Of a stretch of 64,000 bases of DNA, positions 24,399 through 33,673 are shown one piece after another. The stretch spans positions 62,001 through 126,000 of the forward strand of contig NZ_JAMTCT010000008.1 in assembly GCF_024171995.1 (NCBI RefSeq). The letters run 5' to 3'. Position numbers and translations under genes: made by a program. Each line of letters begins with the position of its first letter. The first letter of the stretch is position 1. The stretch is from Promicromonospora umidemergens (lineage in GTDB: Bacteria > Actinomycetota > Actinomycetes > Actinomycetales > Cellulomonadaceae). The notes under the pieces were generated by a model. It ran no database searches. It was not told the origin of the DNA and saw nothing but the letters and a program-made list of their open reading frames with translations.

Positions 24399-26177
24399 AT
24401 GAGGCCGTCTGATTGGTCGCCGGTGGGGTTGGATGCTGATCCGACGCCGGGGGATCCGGTGCTGGTCCTGTCGGGTGGGCAGGAGTACCTGGAGGTCGCG
24501 GAGTCGATCGACAGTGCTGCGTCGTCGATGAGTCGTCTGGATGTGGACGGGACGATCTCGCAGGCCGTGGACTCGTTGATGAGTGCCAAGGAAGACACCA
24601 TCGGGGAGATCCGCAAGGCTCACTCCCGGTATGTCGCGGCGGGGGACGCCCTGGTGGGGTACGCGTCGTCGTTGGAGCGGGTGCAGGGCGAGACGTTGGC
24701 GGCGTTGGACCGGGCGCGTGAGGCGCAGGATGCGGCGCAGGCGGCGTCGGGGTCCAAGGACCGGTGGCAGGACCTGGCCGATGGCGCGAAGGACGAGAGC
24801 GAGAAGCAGGAGTACGAGCAGAAGGCGCAGCAGGCCGGCGGTGACGCGGACCAGGCCGCCGGGGTCATCAGTTCGGCGAGGTCGAGCGTGGAGTCGGCTG
24901 TGTCGGACCGGGATCGGGCGGCGGAGCATGCGGTCGACCGGATCGAGGAGATCACGTCTTCGGATGATCTCAATGATGGGTGGTGGGACAACTGGGGTTC
25001 CAAGCTCGTCGCCGCGATCGCGGACATCGCCGACATGATCTCCACGATCGCCGGGATCCTGGCGATCATCGTCGCGTTCATCCCCATCGTGGGGACGGCG
25101 CTTGCTGGGGTGTTGATCGTCATCGCCGCGGTCGCGGCCATCGTGAGCGCGGTCGCGAACATCACGCTGGCCGCTACCGGGGAGCGCTCCTGGGCCGAGG
25201 CCGGCCTGGCGATCGCGGGTGCGGCCCTGTCGTTGATCGGGTTGGGTGCCGCGGCCAAGGCCATCAAGGGCCTGAAGGGCGTCAAGTGCTTCTTTGGTAC
25301 CTGCTTCGTGGCGGGGACCCTCGTCCGCACTTCGGATGGCGAGAAGCCGATCGAGGATATCCGGGTCGGGGACAAGGTCTGGGCTCGGAACCTGGACACA
25401 GTTGTGGACGAGTTGCACCTCGTCGAAGAGACCTTCGTTCGGTCCACCGCTGAGCTGTTCCACCTGACGATCGGTGGGACGGTAGTGACCACCACCGCCG
25501 AGCACCCGTTCATGGTGGCCGGACAGGGATGGACGGACGCCGCGTTCCTCAAGGAAGGGGACACGCTGGTTACCTCGGAGGGGACCGTCACCCTCGACGG
25601 CATCGACGTCGAAGCCCGCGAGGAGACGGTCTACAACTTCCACGTCGAGATGCACCGCAACTACTACGTCTACGCCGGGGGCACTGCGGTCCTGGTCCAC
25701 AACGCGGGCCACACCGGCGCAGCCGCCAAGAGAAGCTACAAGGTCGTCACCGAACGAGCGGTGGGGTCGTACCGCAAATTCACTCCCGGCAAGCCCGGTG
25801 ACAAACTGACTCCTAACCACATGCCACAGAATGCGCTGCTGCAGAAGGGGCTCAAGGACCGCGCGGGCAAACTTGTGGACATCTCGATGGGCGATGGCAT
25901 CACTGTCGTGATGAAGCATGCCGACCACAAGCTCACCCGCACGTTCTGCGGACGGGGAGGAACTCCTGGCACCAACGCAGGGGACAACTTTCAGGACGTC
26001 CTTGAGCTCGACATCAAGGACCTCCAGAAGATCGGCAATACACAGTACGGCGACCCCACTTACTATGACGGCGCGGCGCGCGAACTGATCGATCAGTGGG
26101 ACACCTTCACCGACACGAACGGGAAGGTCCTCAATCTGGTCGATGGAGCGGCGTTGAAGACGAAGCTCGGGTTGTGA
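24399..26177 (+). CDS. Polymorphic toxin: T7SS signal, hydrophobic region, HINT domain, C-terminal toxin
   Basis: 592 residues from ATG 24399, with AGGAGGGG seven bases upstream. The N terminus (MRPSDWSPVGLDADPTPGDP, about 1-110) matches the putative T7SS secretion signal domain, followed by Ala-rich coiled coil. Hydrophobic stretches lie at about 205-275. A HINT (pretoxin) domain starts at Cys in CFVAGTLV (about 301), has TTAEHPF and ends with VLVHNAG (about 436). The C-terminal 150 residues should be the released toxin. They contain TPNHMPQNAL and HADHKLTRTF, His/Asp-rich motifs reminiscent of nucleases, but I do not recognise the family. Its N-terminal 430 residues are closely paralogous to the protein at 46219-47853. 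Confidence 0.85.
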   Translation: MRPSDWSPVGLDADPTPGDPVLVLSGGQEYLEVAESIDSAASSMSRLDVDGTISQAVDSLMSAKEDTIGEIRKAHSRYVAAGDALVGYASSLERVQGETLAALDRAREAQDAAQAASGSKDRWQDLADGAKDESEKQEYEQKAQQAGGDADQAAGVISSARSSVESAVSDRDRAAEHAVDRIEEITSSDDLNDGWWDNWGSKLVAAIADIADMISTIAGILAIIVAFIPIVGTALAGVLIVIAAVAAIVSAVANITLAATGERSWAEAGLAIAGAALSLIGLGAAAKAIKGLKGVKCFFGTCFVAGTLVRTSDGEKPIEDIRVGDKVWARNLDTVVDELHLVEETFVRSTAELFHLTIGGTVVTTTAEHPFMVAGQGWTDAAFLKEGDTLVTSEGTVTLDGIDVEAREETVYNFHVEMHRNYYVYAGGTAVLVHNAGHTGAAAKRSYKVVTERAVGSYRKFTPGKPGDKLTPNHMPQNALLQKGLKDRAGKLVDISMGDGITVVMKHADHKLTRTFCGRGGTPGTNAGDNFQDVLELDIKDLQKIGNTQYGDPTYYDGAARELIDQWDTFTDTNGKVLNLVDGAALKTKLGL

Positions 26178-26196
26178 GCACAGGATCACAGATTGG

Positions 26197-26538
26197 ATGG
26201 ACTTCATGGCGATTCGTCAGGCAATCCAGGACATCATCGATGCAGGTCCGCTGCCCACCTGGAGAGAACCGGACGGGAGCGCACGAATCAGCGCAATCGC
26301 GGGACTGATCGACCAGGCCCCGACCCCCGTGACGGACGAGGAAGCACAGGCACTCACCCTGTGCTTCGGTCCGGACGACGCGCTCGGTGCCGCGTGGGCG
26401 CTCTTGCACCTCATCGAGACGGCTCCCGGTGCGACGACGGCAACGTACGGCGAGAACGGGACCGCGGACAACGAGTGGGTGCAGAAGCTCAACGAGCGCG
26501 TCGCCTACGCCGCGGACGAGGAAGAAGAGACGAATTAG
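26197..26538 (+). CDS. Putative immunity protein for the upstream toxin
   Basis: 113 residues, acidic, lying 19 bases after the toxin gene in the same orientation, where a cognate immunity gene is expected. No known domain recognised; it appears all-helical (IRQAIQDIIDAGPLP, GAAWALLHLIETAPG) with a very acidic C terminus, as common for inhibitors of nucleases. A second ATG lies three codons downstream. Function is inferred from position. Confidence 0.6.
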   Translation: MDFMAIRQAIQDIIDAGPLPTWREPDGSARISAIAGLIDQAPTPVTDEEAQALTLCFGPDDALGAAWALLHLIETAPGATTATYGENGTADNEWVQKLNERVAYAADEEEETN

Positions 26539-26541
26539 TAC

Positions 26542-27051
26542 GTGACCGAGGCTGGGAACCTGGTTCCGAGCGGCACGGCCTTCGACTGGGCGGACGCCGA
26601 GCGCCAGATCGAGGCTCCGATACCTGTCGACTACCAGAAGCTGATCGACGCCGGCGGTGACGGGGTCTGGTTCGACTACATCCGTCTCTATGCGCCGGAT
26701 GCCCGGTACCAGGACCAGAACCTCCTCAAGGCACCCGGTGTCTTCAACGAGCTCCAGGCGTTCTGGGAGGACGGGGACACGGAGCCGCCCGAGGGCTGGG
26801 ACGACGACGATCGACTGGTCGTCTGGGCCGGGACGGGTAACGGCGAGCGAATCTACTGGAGGCAGTCACCGAGCGAGAACGCCGAGCAGTTCCCCGTCTA
26901 TGTCGCAGACGCCGACGGTGACCGCTGGGAGCGGTTCGACATGTCTGCCACCGATTTCCTCGTCGGCATCTTGACCGGCGAGGTGCGCAGTGCGTTCTTC
27001 TCACAGACGTTCCTGCGCACCGACAGGGTGTTCAGGCGCTACGACGCCTGA
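26542..27051 (+). CDS. SUKH (SMI1/KNR4)-like immunity protein
   Basis: 169 residues from GTG 26542. PIPVDYQKLIDAGGDGVWFDYIRLYAP resembles the SMI1/KNR4 start (Pro-x-x-Tyr then ALG-like then IRLY), and DDRLVVWAGTGNGERIYWR matches the internal SUKH segment. SUKH proteins are common immunity proteins of polymorphic nuclease toxins. It may protect against this toxin or a foreign one (orphan immunity). Confidence 0.75.
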   Translation: MTEAGNLVPSGTAFDWADAERQIEAPIPVDYQKLIDAGGDGVWFDYIRLYAPDARYQDQNLLKAPGVFNELQAFWEDGDTEPPEGWDDDDRLVVWAGTGNGERIYWRQSPSENAEQFPVYVADADGDRWERFDMSATDFLVGILTGEVRSAFFSQTFLRTDRVFRRYDA

Positions 27052-27097
27052 CTCTTCTCCTTCGCAGGGTCGTGCGGTGAGGAGAGCCGTTCCGCCG

Positions 27098-27135
27098 GTG
27101 TCGCTCGGCGAGCTTACGTGCTCGCCGAGCGGCAC
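27098..27135. terminator. Hairpin between convergent SUKH and Nudix genes
   Basis: A sixteen-base stem (core GCTCGGCGAGC / GCTCGCCGAGC, one G-T wobble) around a TTACGT loop. It lies in the gap between convergent genes and so can terminate both. Confidence 0.8.
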
Positions 27136-27190
27136 CGTGGCGTAGTGGAACGAACACGGCCGGGAGCTCTCTGGTGCGAGGTCTGAGTAT

Positions 27191-27652
27191 TCAGCCCCGC
27201 TCGAAGTGCCCCCGCTCGACGGCCAGGCGGATCGCCTTCTTGTAGTCCTCTGGCATGTCGAGCGCGCCAGCCTCGTCGGGCGTGACGAGCACCAGCTCCT
27301 TGTGCTCGTCGCTGAAGACGGGCGCCGCGTCGCCGTCGTACGTCGCGAGGAACGTCAGGACGAAGACGTGGCGGTGCGGGAACACCCGGTAGACCCAGGT
27401 GTGGAAGGGATCGCCGACAGTGGCGTCCCAAGCGAGCTCCTCCCGGATCTCGCGGGCGAGGCACGCGGCAGGCTCCTCGCCCGGCTCGAGCTTGCCGCCA
27501 GGGAGCTCCCACTCGTCGCGCTCGTTGCGCAGGAGTGGGAGTCGGCCCTTCCAGCCGATGACCGCCTTGAGCGAGACCGGGACCTGGTACTCGAAGTAGC
27601 CGGCATCGCGCTCGATCAGGTAAGGCTCTTCGGGGGAGCGGGAGTTGAGCAT
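27191..27652 (-). CDS. Nudix hydrolase
   Basis: 153 residues. The Nudix box is GGKLEPGEEPAACLAREIREELAW (Gx5Ex7REUxEExGU form), with flanking strands KAVIGWKGRLPLLRNERDEWELP and VFVLTFLATYDGD. The substrate is probably a nucleoside diphosphate derivative. It lies downstream of the RloAB-like pair in the same orientation but 84 bases away, so the link is uncertain. Confidence 0.88.
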   Translation of the reverse strand: MLNSRSPEEPYLIERDAGYFEYQVPVSLKAVIGWKGRLPLLRNERDEWELPGGKLEPGEEPAACLAREIREELAWDATVGDPFHTWVYRVFPHRHVFVLTFLATYDGDAAPVFSDEHKELVLVTPDEAGALDMPEDYKKAIRLAVERGHFERG

Positions 27653-27736
27653 CTGGCGTCTCGCTATCGGCTGACTGTGTGGCGCATCGTCGATCGAGGA
27701 GAGCGGCCTAGGCGCGAGCTGGGGCCGTCGCTAGCT

Positions 27737-28354
27737 CTAGGGGCTTGACTTCCTCGCCGCCGCCTCCACCGCCTCAACGAACAAGTGGATGTCGGTAGTT
27801 GGGTTGTCGTCCGGGAAAGAGCGGCCTGCGCGCCGATGCTGTTGCGCAAGCAGGCGTGCCCGCCTGGCCGCCTCGTCACGCAAGGGGACATACTCGGACG
27901 CCTTGAGCTGCTTGTCCGACAGGCCGTCCAGACTGTTCGCGAGCTTGCACGCATCGGCCGTGGAGAGATGCCTGGTGACGTCCTGGTGATGCAGCAGCAA
28001 CCACAACTCGAAGCAGGGATTCGAGATGGCGAGATGGACCTTGTCGTTCTTCGCCGCAAGCGCGGCCGCCTCCTTCAGCCGAGGGTGGGGCTGGGGAGAC
28101 TCGACGTCGAAGAGGCACCAGATGTCGTCGATCTCGGAGTCGGCCGCATGGTCGAGCGCTCGCTCCACCAGTGGGTAGGGGACCGTGTGGGCGCCGGCGA
28201 TCTCCACGCGGATGCTGGTGCTCTGTCGAACGTGGTCGAGGCGCTTGAGCTCCTTGACGTAGGCAGGCTCCGTGACCGTGCCCTCGGTGAAGACGAGGAT
28301 CGTGCGCTTCGGTTCACGGATCGCCACCTTGCGCTTGAGAGACTTGCTGCCCAT
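27737..28354 (-). CDS. RloB-like TOPRIM-type protein
   Basis: 205 residues from ATG 28352-28354, sharing one base with the ATPase stop (TGATG). The TOPRIM-like Glu is in VFTEGTVTEPAYVKEL (about residue 24), the acidic motif is IDDIWCLFDVE, and the RloB signature SNPCFELWLLLHHQ is near residues 109-122. RloB partners an RloA ATPase and is thought to be a nuclease effector in an abortive or restriction-like defence pair. Activity is inferred. Confidence 0.82.
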   Translation of the reverse strand: MGSKSLKRKVAIREPKRTILVFTEGTVTEPAYVKELKRLDHVRQSTSIRVEIAGAHTVPYPLVERALDHAADSEIDDIWCLFDVESPQPHPRLKEAAALAAKNDKVHLAISNPCFELWLLLHHQDVTRHLSTADACKLANSLDGLSDKQLKASEYVPLRDEAARRARLLAQQHRRAGRSFPDDNPTTDIHLFVEAVEAAARKSSP

Positions 28355-29634
28355 CAGCCGATGAGCCCGAGAGTGCGGAGCTCGGCCGGGTCGATATCCG
28401 GTAGCGCACCGTAGCGTCCGTGCAGGTACGCCGACTCGATGTTGACGGACTTGCGCACACGCTCGCCCGCGAACTCGGCGAGCGCGCCGAGCTCCGTCGA
28501 ACCGTCGGATCTCTTCTGCGTCAGCCATACCTCGTCTCGGTTCAGGTGGTTGAGCAGGCTCGTGTCGTGCGACGTGAAGATGAGCTGGGCGCCGTTCGGA
28601 TTGGTCGACTTGTCCTGGAAGACGCGCAGCAGCTCTGCCGAGAGCACGGGGTGGAGGCTGGCATCGAGCTCGTCGAAGACGATGGGGGACCCCAGACGCA
28701 AGGACTCGATCACCGGTCCGATCAGCGCGAACCAGGTTCGTGTCCCCTCTGACTCCTGGTGCAGGTCGAGAGCAGCGTCGCCTGCCAAGGTGCTGTGTAC
28801 GAGGCGTGCGCGCAGCCTGGACGGAGGCGGACGATCACCAGGCCGAGCTTCGGGCTCTTCACGGTCGATCAGAACATCATTCACGCCGAGGTCAGCGAGG
28901 CGTAGGAGCGCCAGCGCCCGGTCGCGTTCGCCCACCAGGTCGTCCTCGAACAAAGAGCCTTGCCCAGCGTGCGCTGATTCGAAGAGCTTGATCGTCGATC
29001 GCGGAGCTCGTCGTAGATCGAAACGCAACGAGCCGTATCGCGTGTTGCGGCTTGGGAGGTGGCCGAAGGCCGTCGTCGCTATGAGCGCATCCGCGAAAGC
29101 CGCTGCCTCGGGTAGGCCGAACCGTCGAGCCAACGACAGCAACAGCGTAGTGGGAGTCAGGAGCTCGAGGAACGGGCTTGCAGAGCCGAGCGCACGGTTC
29201 ATCGTGACGTCGGCACCGTTGCGCTCGAAGATCTTTCGGGCCTTCTTCTGCGGGTAATGGCGCAGTTCTTCGCGCAGTACCTCAGTGCTGTCGACCTCGA
29301 GCGTGTACTCGAAACGAACGCCGTCGACCACGAAGTCGATGGTGAACTCGGTGGGCTTGCCCTGCCCAGCGGCGAACGCGAACGGCTCGATCGGGACGTC
29401 GTCCTCCCACATGCGCAAGGAGTCCCGCACTGCATCAACCAGCCACACCAGGGCGGCGAGCACGTTCGACTTTCCGGAAGCGTTCGGACCGTAGATCGCG
29501 GCGCGCGTGAGCACGCTCTCTCCGATGCTGGGCACGTCGCGCGCGGCCTCGCGGTCCCTGTCGACAGCCACCATCGAGAGTTCCACGGTGTCGGAGACCG
29601 AGCGAAAGTTTGTGACCTCGAAGCGGACGAGCAT
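28354..29634 (-). CDS. RloA-like AAA ATPase
   Basis: 426 residues from ATG 29632-29634 (MLVRFEVTNFRSVSD, the usual AAA_15/AAA_21 start). Walker A is GPNASGKSN (about 49-57), Walker B VFDELDASLHP and switch FTSHDTSLLN. It couples to the RloB-like gene through a one-base overlap. This is the second OLD-type ATPase/TOPRIM pair in the window and is only distantly similar to the one at 4157. Confidence 0.85.
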   Translation of the reverse strand: MLVRFEVTNFRSVSDTVELSMVAVDRDREAARDVPSIGESVLTRAAIYGPNASGKSNVLAALVWLVDAVRDSLRMWEDDVPIEPFAFAAGQGKPTEFTIDFVVDGVRFEYTLEVDSTEVLREELRHYPQKKARKIFERNGADVTMNRALGSASPFLELLTPTTLLLSLARRFGLPEAAAFADALIATTAFGHLPSRNTRYGSLRFDLRRAPRSTIKLFESAHAGQGSLFEDDLVGERDRALALLRLADLGVNDVLIDREEPEARPGDRPPPSRLRARLVHSTLAGDAALDLHQESEGTRTWFALIGPVIESLRLGSPIVFDELDASLHPVLSAELLRVFQDKSTNPNGAQLIFTSHDTSLLNHLNRDEVWLTQKRSDGSTELGALAEFAGERVRKSVNIESAYLHGRYGALPDIDPAELRTLGLIG

Positions 29635-29883
29635 GACGTCAACGTAGCGCATATGCGCTGCCAAGGGCTGCTGTGCGTAGAACATGAACGAAATCGACCC
29701 CAGGTTTGCGGGATCTGGACATCAGGCTGTTTGGAAATGGCCTGGTCACCGGGTGGTGGCGACCAGCGAACGAGATCCGGCCTTGGCCGGCTTGGATGAC
29801 GCCCGCCCGGCAGTCTGCTGAACAGCACATGAACGTGCACCACTTGCGCTCAATGCAAGTGAGTTTGCATCTAGCGTGACGGC
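29635..29883. promoter_or_regulatory. Intergenic region with RpiR operator-like palindrome
   Basis: This 249-base gap separates the divergent RloA-like and RpiR genes. The only clear signal is ATGCAAGTGAGTTTGCAT at 29853-29870 (six-base arms, six-base spacer), 13 bases before the RpiR start and therefore likely an autoregulatory operator. The rest holds no gene I can support. Confidence 0.5.
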
Positions 29884-30711
29884 GTGCTCATTACACAGCT
29901 GGTCAAGGCGCGGGGTGATCGGCTCACCGCCACCGACCGTCGGCTCGTTGCCGTACTGCAGGCTCAGCCTGCGGAAGCAGCGTTCTGGTACGCGGCCGAG
30001 CTGACCGAGCCGCTGGGGCTGCACCAGTCCGCGGCGACCCGGATGGCGCAGCGGCTGGGCTTCGACGGCTACCCGCAGCTGCGGGACGCGCTGCGGCAGG
30101 ACTACCTCGCCGGCGACGGGCCGTCGCAGCGGGTGCGTGGCCTGCTCGAGCGGCATCCGGACGACGTGCTGCGCGGCTTCGTCGACGACGAGGTGGCGGC
30201 TCTCTCCGCGCTGCCGCAGCACGTCGCCCAGGCCGAGCTGGACGACCTCGCCGCTCAGATCGTGGCAGCCGGGCACGTCTATCTGTTCGCCCAGGGAAAT
30301 GCCGCAGTGCTCGCGGACCTGCTCGCTCGGAGGTTGCGCAGGTTCGGCATGCGCTCGACCGTGCTCACGGGCGCCGACCGCGAGCTCGCCGAGCGCCTGT
30401 CCGCGCTGCAGCCGGGAGACCTGCTGCTCGCCTGCGCGTTCCGGCGCGTGCCGTCCGCGCTGGCCCCGGTGCTCGAGATCGCTGCCTCCGGTGGCGCTTT
30501 CACGGCGCTGATCACCGACACCCTGCTCACTCTCTCGCCGCAGCCCGACGTCATCCTCGCCGCACCCCGCGGCGGCGACGACTACCTGTCGCTGACGGTG
30601 CCGATGGCCATCGCCAACGCCCTCGTCCTGACGATCGCGCGGCAGGCTCCGGAACAGTCCATCGGCTCGCTGGACCACCTCGGCGCGCTGCTGGAGCGCT
30701 TCGCCCGCTGA
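29884..30711 (+). CDS. RpiR/MurR-family regulator with SIS domain
   Basis: 275 residues from GTG 29884. The N-terminal HTH_6 domain has LTATDRRLVAVL and LHQSAATRMAQRLGFDGYPQLRDAL, and is followed by a SIS (sugar isomerase) domain around VYLFAQGNAAVLADLLARRLRRFG. RpiR proteins sense phosphorylated sugars through the SIS domain. The uptake operon starts 59 bases downstream and is its likely target, pointing to a sugar phosphate or similar ligand. Confidence 0.88.
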   Translation: MLITQLVKARGDRLTATDRRLVAVLQAQPAEAAFWYAAELTEPLGLHQSAATRMAQRLGFDGYPQLRDALRQDYLAGDGPSQRVRGLLERHPDDVLRGFVDDEVAALSALPQHVAQAELDDLAAQIVAAGHVYLFAQGNAAVLADLLARRLRRFGMRSTVLTGADRELAERLSALQPGDLLLACAFRRVPSALAPVLEIAASGGAFTALITDTLLTLSPQPDVILAAPRGGDDYLSLTVPMAIANALVLTIARQAPEQSIGSLDHLGALLERFAR

Positions 30712-30770
30712 CGCTTCCACGCACGACCCGCCCCGGCGCGTGCCGGGCAACGACAGAACAGGATCCACCC

Positions 30771-31943
30771 ATGTCCGCTCTCCGTACGCGCGTCCGTCCC
30801 GCGCTGGCGGCTCTGCTACCTCTCACCCTCTGCTTCGGCCTCGCTGCCTGCGCTACCCCCGGTGCCGACGCGGACACCGACGACACGACCGACTGGGGCT
30901 CCGTCGGTCACGACGAGCTCGTCGAGCTCGCCGAGGAGGAGGGTGAGGTCGTCGTCTACGCGTTCACCAGCCGCATCGCCGCCGTCGAGGAGTCGTTCGA
31001 GGCCGAGTACCCCGGCATCGACGTCGTCGCCAGCGACATCTCCTCCAGCGAGCTGATCACCCGACTCGCCAGCGAGCACGCTGCCGGCACCAGCACGGCC
31101 GACGTCGCCTATGTCTCGGACGCTCCCGTCGTCGTGACGGAGCTGCTCGCCGACGGAGTGCTCGTGCCGTACCTGCCGGCCCGCCTCGCCGACGTCCTGC
31201 CCGAGGAGTACCGGGAGCCGCTCGTCGCGAACCGCCTCTCCACCAAGGTGCTCATGTACAACGAGGAGGCCCACCCCGACGGGTCGCCGGTCTCGAACCT
31301 CTGGCAGCTGACCGATCCCAGCTGGGCGGGCAAGGTCGTGCTGGTCGACCCGAACGTGCGCGGCGACTACCTCGACCTCGCCACCGAGCTGTCGCTCCGT
31401 GCCGACGAGATGGCCGCCGCCTATGCGGACCAGTTCGGCGAGGAGCTCGTGCTCGACGACGGTGTGCCTGACGCGGGACTGCAGTTCCTCAAGGACCTCT
31501 ACGACAACGAGGCGGTGCTCGTCGACGACACCGACACGGTCAACGCCGCCGTCGGCGCCGTCGGGCAGGACGACCCGCCGGTCGGCTTCACCTCGTACTC
31601 CGACCGCCGCGACAACGAGGACGAGGGCTGGGCGCTGCAGGTGGCCTCGGGCGTCGCCCCGTCCAACGGCATCGTCTTCCCCGCCTACCTCGGAGCGACC
31701 GAGAACGCCGCCAACCCGGCCGCGGCCCGACTGCTCATCGACTACATGATGGGCGATGACACCGAGACGGGCGGCGCGGGCTTCGACCCCTTCTACGTCG
31801 CCGGTGACTACCCGACCCGCAGCGACGTCACACCGCCGGCCGACGCGCTCCCGCTCGAGGAGCTGGGAGCCTGGGAGATCGACGCGGAGACCTCCGCCGA
31901 GCATCGCGGCGACGTCGCCGACTTCCTCCTGACCATCCAGTGA
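30771..31943 (+). CDS. AfuA/FbpA-like solute-binding lipoprotein
   Basis: 390 residues. The lipoprotein signal (lipobox LAAC, about residue 26) is followed by an acidic spacer and an extracellular binding domain of the ferric iron / phosphonate / hexose-phosphate class (GEVVVYAFTSRIAAVEESFEAEYPGI, STKVLMYNEE, WAGKVVLVDP). I see no Tyr pair clearly marking iron binding. AfuA-type members bind sugar phosphates, and others bind aminoethylphosphonate. The adjacent RpiR regulator and phosphatase favour an organophosphate ligand. Confidence 0.85.
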   Translation: MSALRTRVRPALAALLPLTLCFGLAACATPGADADTDDTTDWGSVGHDELVELAEEEGEVVVYAFTSRIAAVEESFEAEYPGIDVVASDISSSELITRLASEHAAGTSTADVAYVSDAPVVVTELLADGVLVPYLPARLADVLPEEYREPLVANRLSTKVLMYNEEAHPDGSPVSNLWQLTDPSWAGKVVLVDPNVRGDYLDLATELSLRADEMAAAYADQFGEELVLDDGVPDAGLQFLKDLYDNEAVLVDDTDTVNAAVGAVGQDDPPVGFTSYSDRRDNEDEGWALQVASGVAPSNGIVFPAYLGATENAANPAAARLLIDYMMGDDTETGGAGFDPFYVAGDYPTRSDVTPPADALPLEELGAWEIDAETSAEHRGDVADFLLTIQ

Positions 31944-33673
31944 CCCTCGTCGCCCGCGCGAGCGCGGCGACGCGCCGGCCGCTCACGTGGCTGACCGTCG
32001 CTGTGCTCGCCGTCCTGATCGTCCTCGTCGCGCTGCCCCTGCTCGGCCTGGTGCGCGCGACCCTGTCCGACGGCGCCGGTGACACCTGGTCCGAGGTGCT
32101 CGCCAGCCCCATGTCGAGCGCGCTGTTCTGGGAGCCGCTGGGCGGATCGCTCGTCGTCGGCCTCGGCACCGGACTTCTGTCCACCCTGCTCGGCGCGTTC
32201 CTCGCCTGGGTCGTCGTCATGAGCGACGTGCCTGGACGCAAGGCCATCGCAGTCTTCGCCACGATCCCGTTCGCGCTGCCCAGCTTCGCGATCGCGCTCG
32301 CCTGGGAGAGTGTCTTCCGCAACGACCACATCGGCGGGAACCCTGGCCTGCTCGCCTCGCTGGGCCTGGCCGTTCCCGACTGGCTCGCCTGGGGCCCGGT
32401 GCCCGTGGTGCTCACGCTCGCAGCGCACTACTACTCGCTGAGCTTCGTGGTCGCCGCGGCCGCGCTGGCCAACGTCGGTGGGGACCTGGTCGCCGCGGCC
32501 GAGCTGACGGGCGCGTCCCGGCTCCGCGTCGCGGTGCGCATCGTCATCCCGGCCGTCGCTCCCGCCGTCGTGTCCGGGTTCCTCCTCGCGTTCGCCGAGG
32601 GTGTGTCGAACTTCGCCGTGCCGGCTCTGCTGGGCCTGCCGGTCCGTTTCCAGACCCTCAGCACGAGGTTGTACGGCGCGATCTCCACCGGGGACGAGGT
32701 GCGCGGGTACGTCCTGTCGATTCTGCTCGTCCTCGTCGCGGCCGTCATCCTCTTCGCGGGCAACCGGATCACCCGCAACCGCTCGTACTCCACGATCACC
32801 GGCAAGGCGGCCCGCGCCCGCACGACCCGCACGGGCGGCTGGCGCCTGCCGCTGGCGGCCGCGGCCTGGGCGATCGTGACGGTCACGGCCATCCTGCCCG
32901 GCATCGTCCTCGCGGTGAGCACCGTGCTGCGCCGCACCAACAGTCTTGAGGGCGGGTTCACGCTGCACTACTGGACCGGGGCGTCCGACCCGTCGATCTC
33001 GCAGGGCATGCGCGGCATCCTGCGCGACCCGATAGTGATGCAGGCGCTCGGTGGCACGGTCGGCCTCGGCGTGGCCGTCGCGCTCGGGGCGGTGCTGATC
33101 GGTGCGCTCGCCGCGTACGTCGTGCGGCACCTCCCGGGAGCCCCGCGCGCCAAGGGCCTGATCGGCCTGCTCAGCTACGTGCCGTTCCTCATCCCCGGCG
33201 TCGCGCTCGGTGCGGCGTTCATCGCTCAGTTCGGCGCGCCCGTCGGCCCGTTCGGGTCGCTGTACGGCACGTTCGCGATCCTCGTCCTGGCCGGGATCGC
33301 CGCCAGCCTGCCGTTCGCGTTCCAGACGGCCACCACGTCGTTCGGGCAGGTCTCCGCCGAGCTCGACGAGGCAGCGGTGCTCACCGGCGCGTCAAGCCCG
33401 CGCCGGTTCGGCCGAATCACCGTCCCGCTCGTCTCCCGGGGTCTGGCCAACGGGGGAGTGCTCGTCTTCGTGACGATGGTGCGCGACCTCTCCGTGGTAG
33501 TGCTTCTCGTCACCCCGGCCACCCCGCTGCTGTCGATGATGACCTTCCGGTACGCCTCGGAAGGCTTCACCCAGCAGGCCAACGCCATCACCCTCATCAT
33601 CGCCGTCATCTCGGTCGCGGCGACCCTGCTCGCCCGGCGACTCGGCGACCGCACCGACCGGAGCACCTCGTGA
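31940..33673 (+). CDS. AfuB/FbpB-like double-domain ABC permease
   Basis: 577 residues, starting at GTG 31940 inside the binding-protein stop (GTGA). Twelve or so membrane helices form two fused binding-protein-dependent transport domains, each with an EAA loop (DLVAAAELTGASRLRVAVRIV and AELDEAAVLTGASSPRRFG). Permeases with both halves on one chain are typical of the FbpB/AfuB/phosphonate branch. Confidence 0.9.
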   Translation: MTLVARASAATRRPLTWLTVAVLAVLIVLVALPLLGLVRATLSDGAGDTWSEVLASPMSSALFWEPLGGSLVVGLGTGLLSTLLGAFLAWVVVMSDVPGRKAIAVFATIPFALPSFAIALAWESVFRNDHIGGNPGLLASLGLAVPDWLAWGPVPVVLTLAAHYYSLSFVVAAAALANVGGDLVAAAELTGASRLRVAVRIVIPAVAPAVVSGFLLAFAEGVSNFAVPALLGLPVRFQTLSTRLYGAISTGDEVRGYVLSILLVLVAAVILFAGNRITRNRSYSTITGKAARARTTRTGGWRLPLAAAAWAIVTVTAILPGIVLAVSTVLRRTNSLEGGFTLHYWTGASDPSISQGMRGILRDPIVMQALGGTVGLGVAVALGAVLIGALAAYVVRHLPGAPRAKGLIGLLSYVPFLIPGVALGAAFIAQFGAPVGPFGSLYGTFAILVLAGIAASLPFAFQTATTSFGQVSAELDEAAVLTGASSPRRFGRITVPLVSRGLANGGVLVFVTMVRDLSVVVLLVTPATPLLSMMTFRYASEGFTQQANAITLIIAVISVAATLLARRLGDRTDRSTS

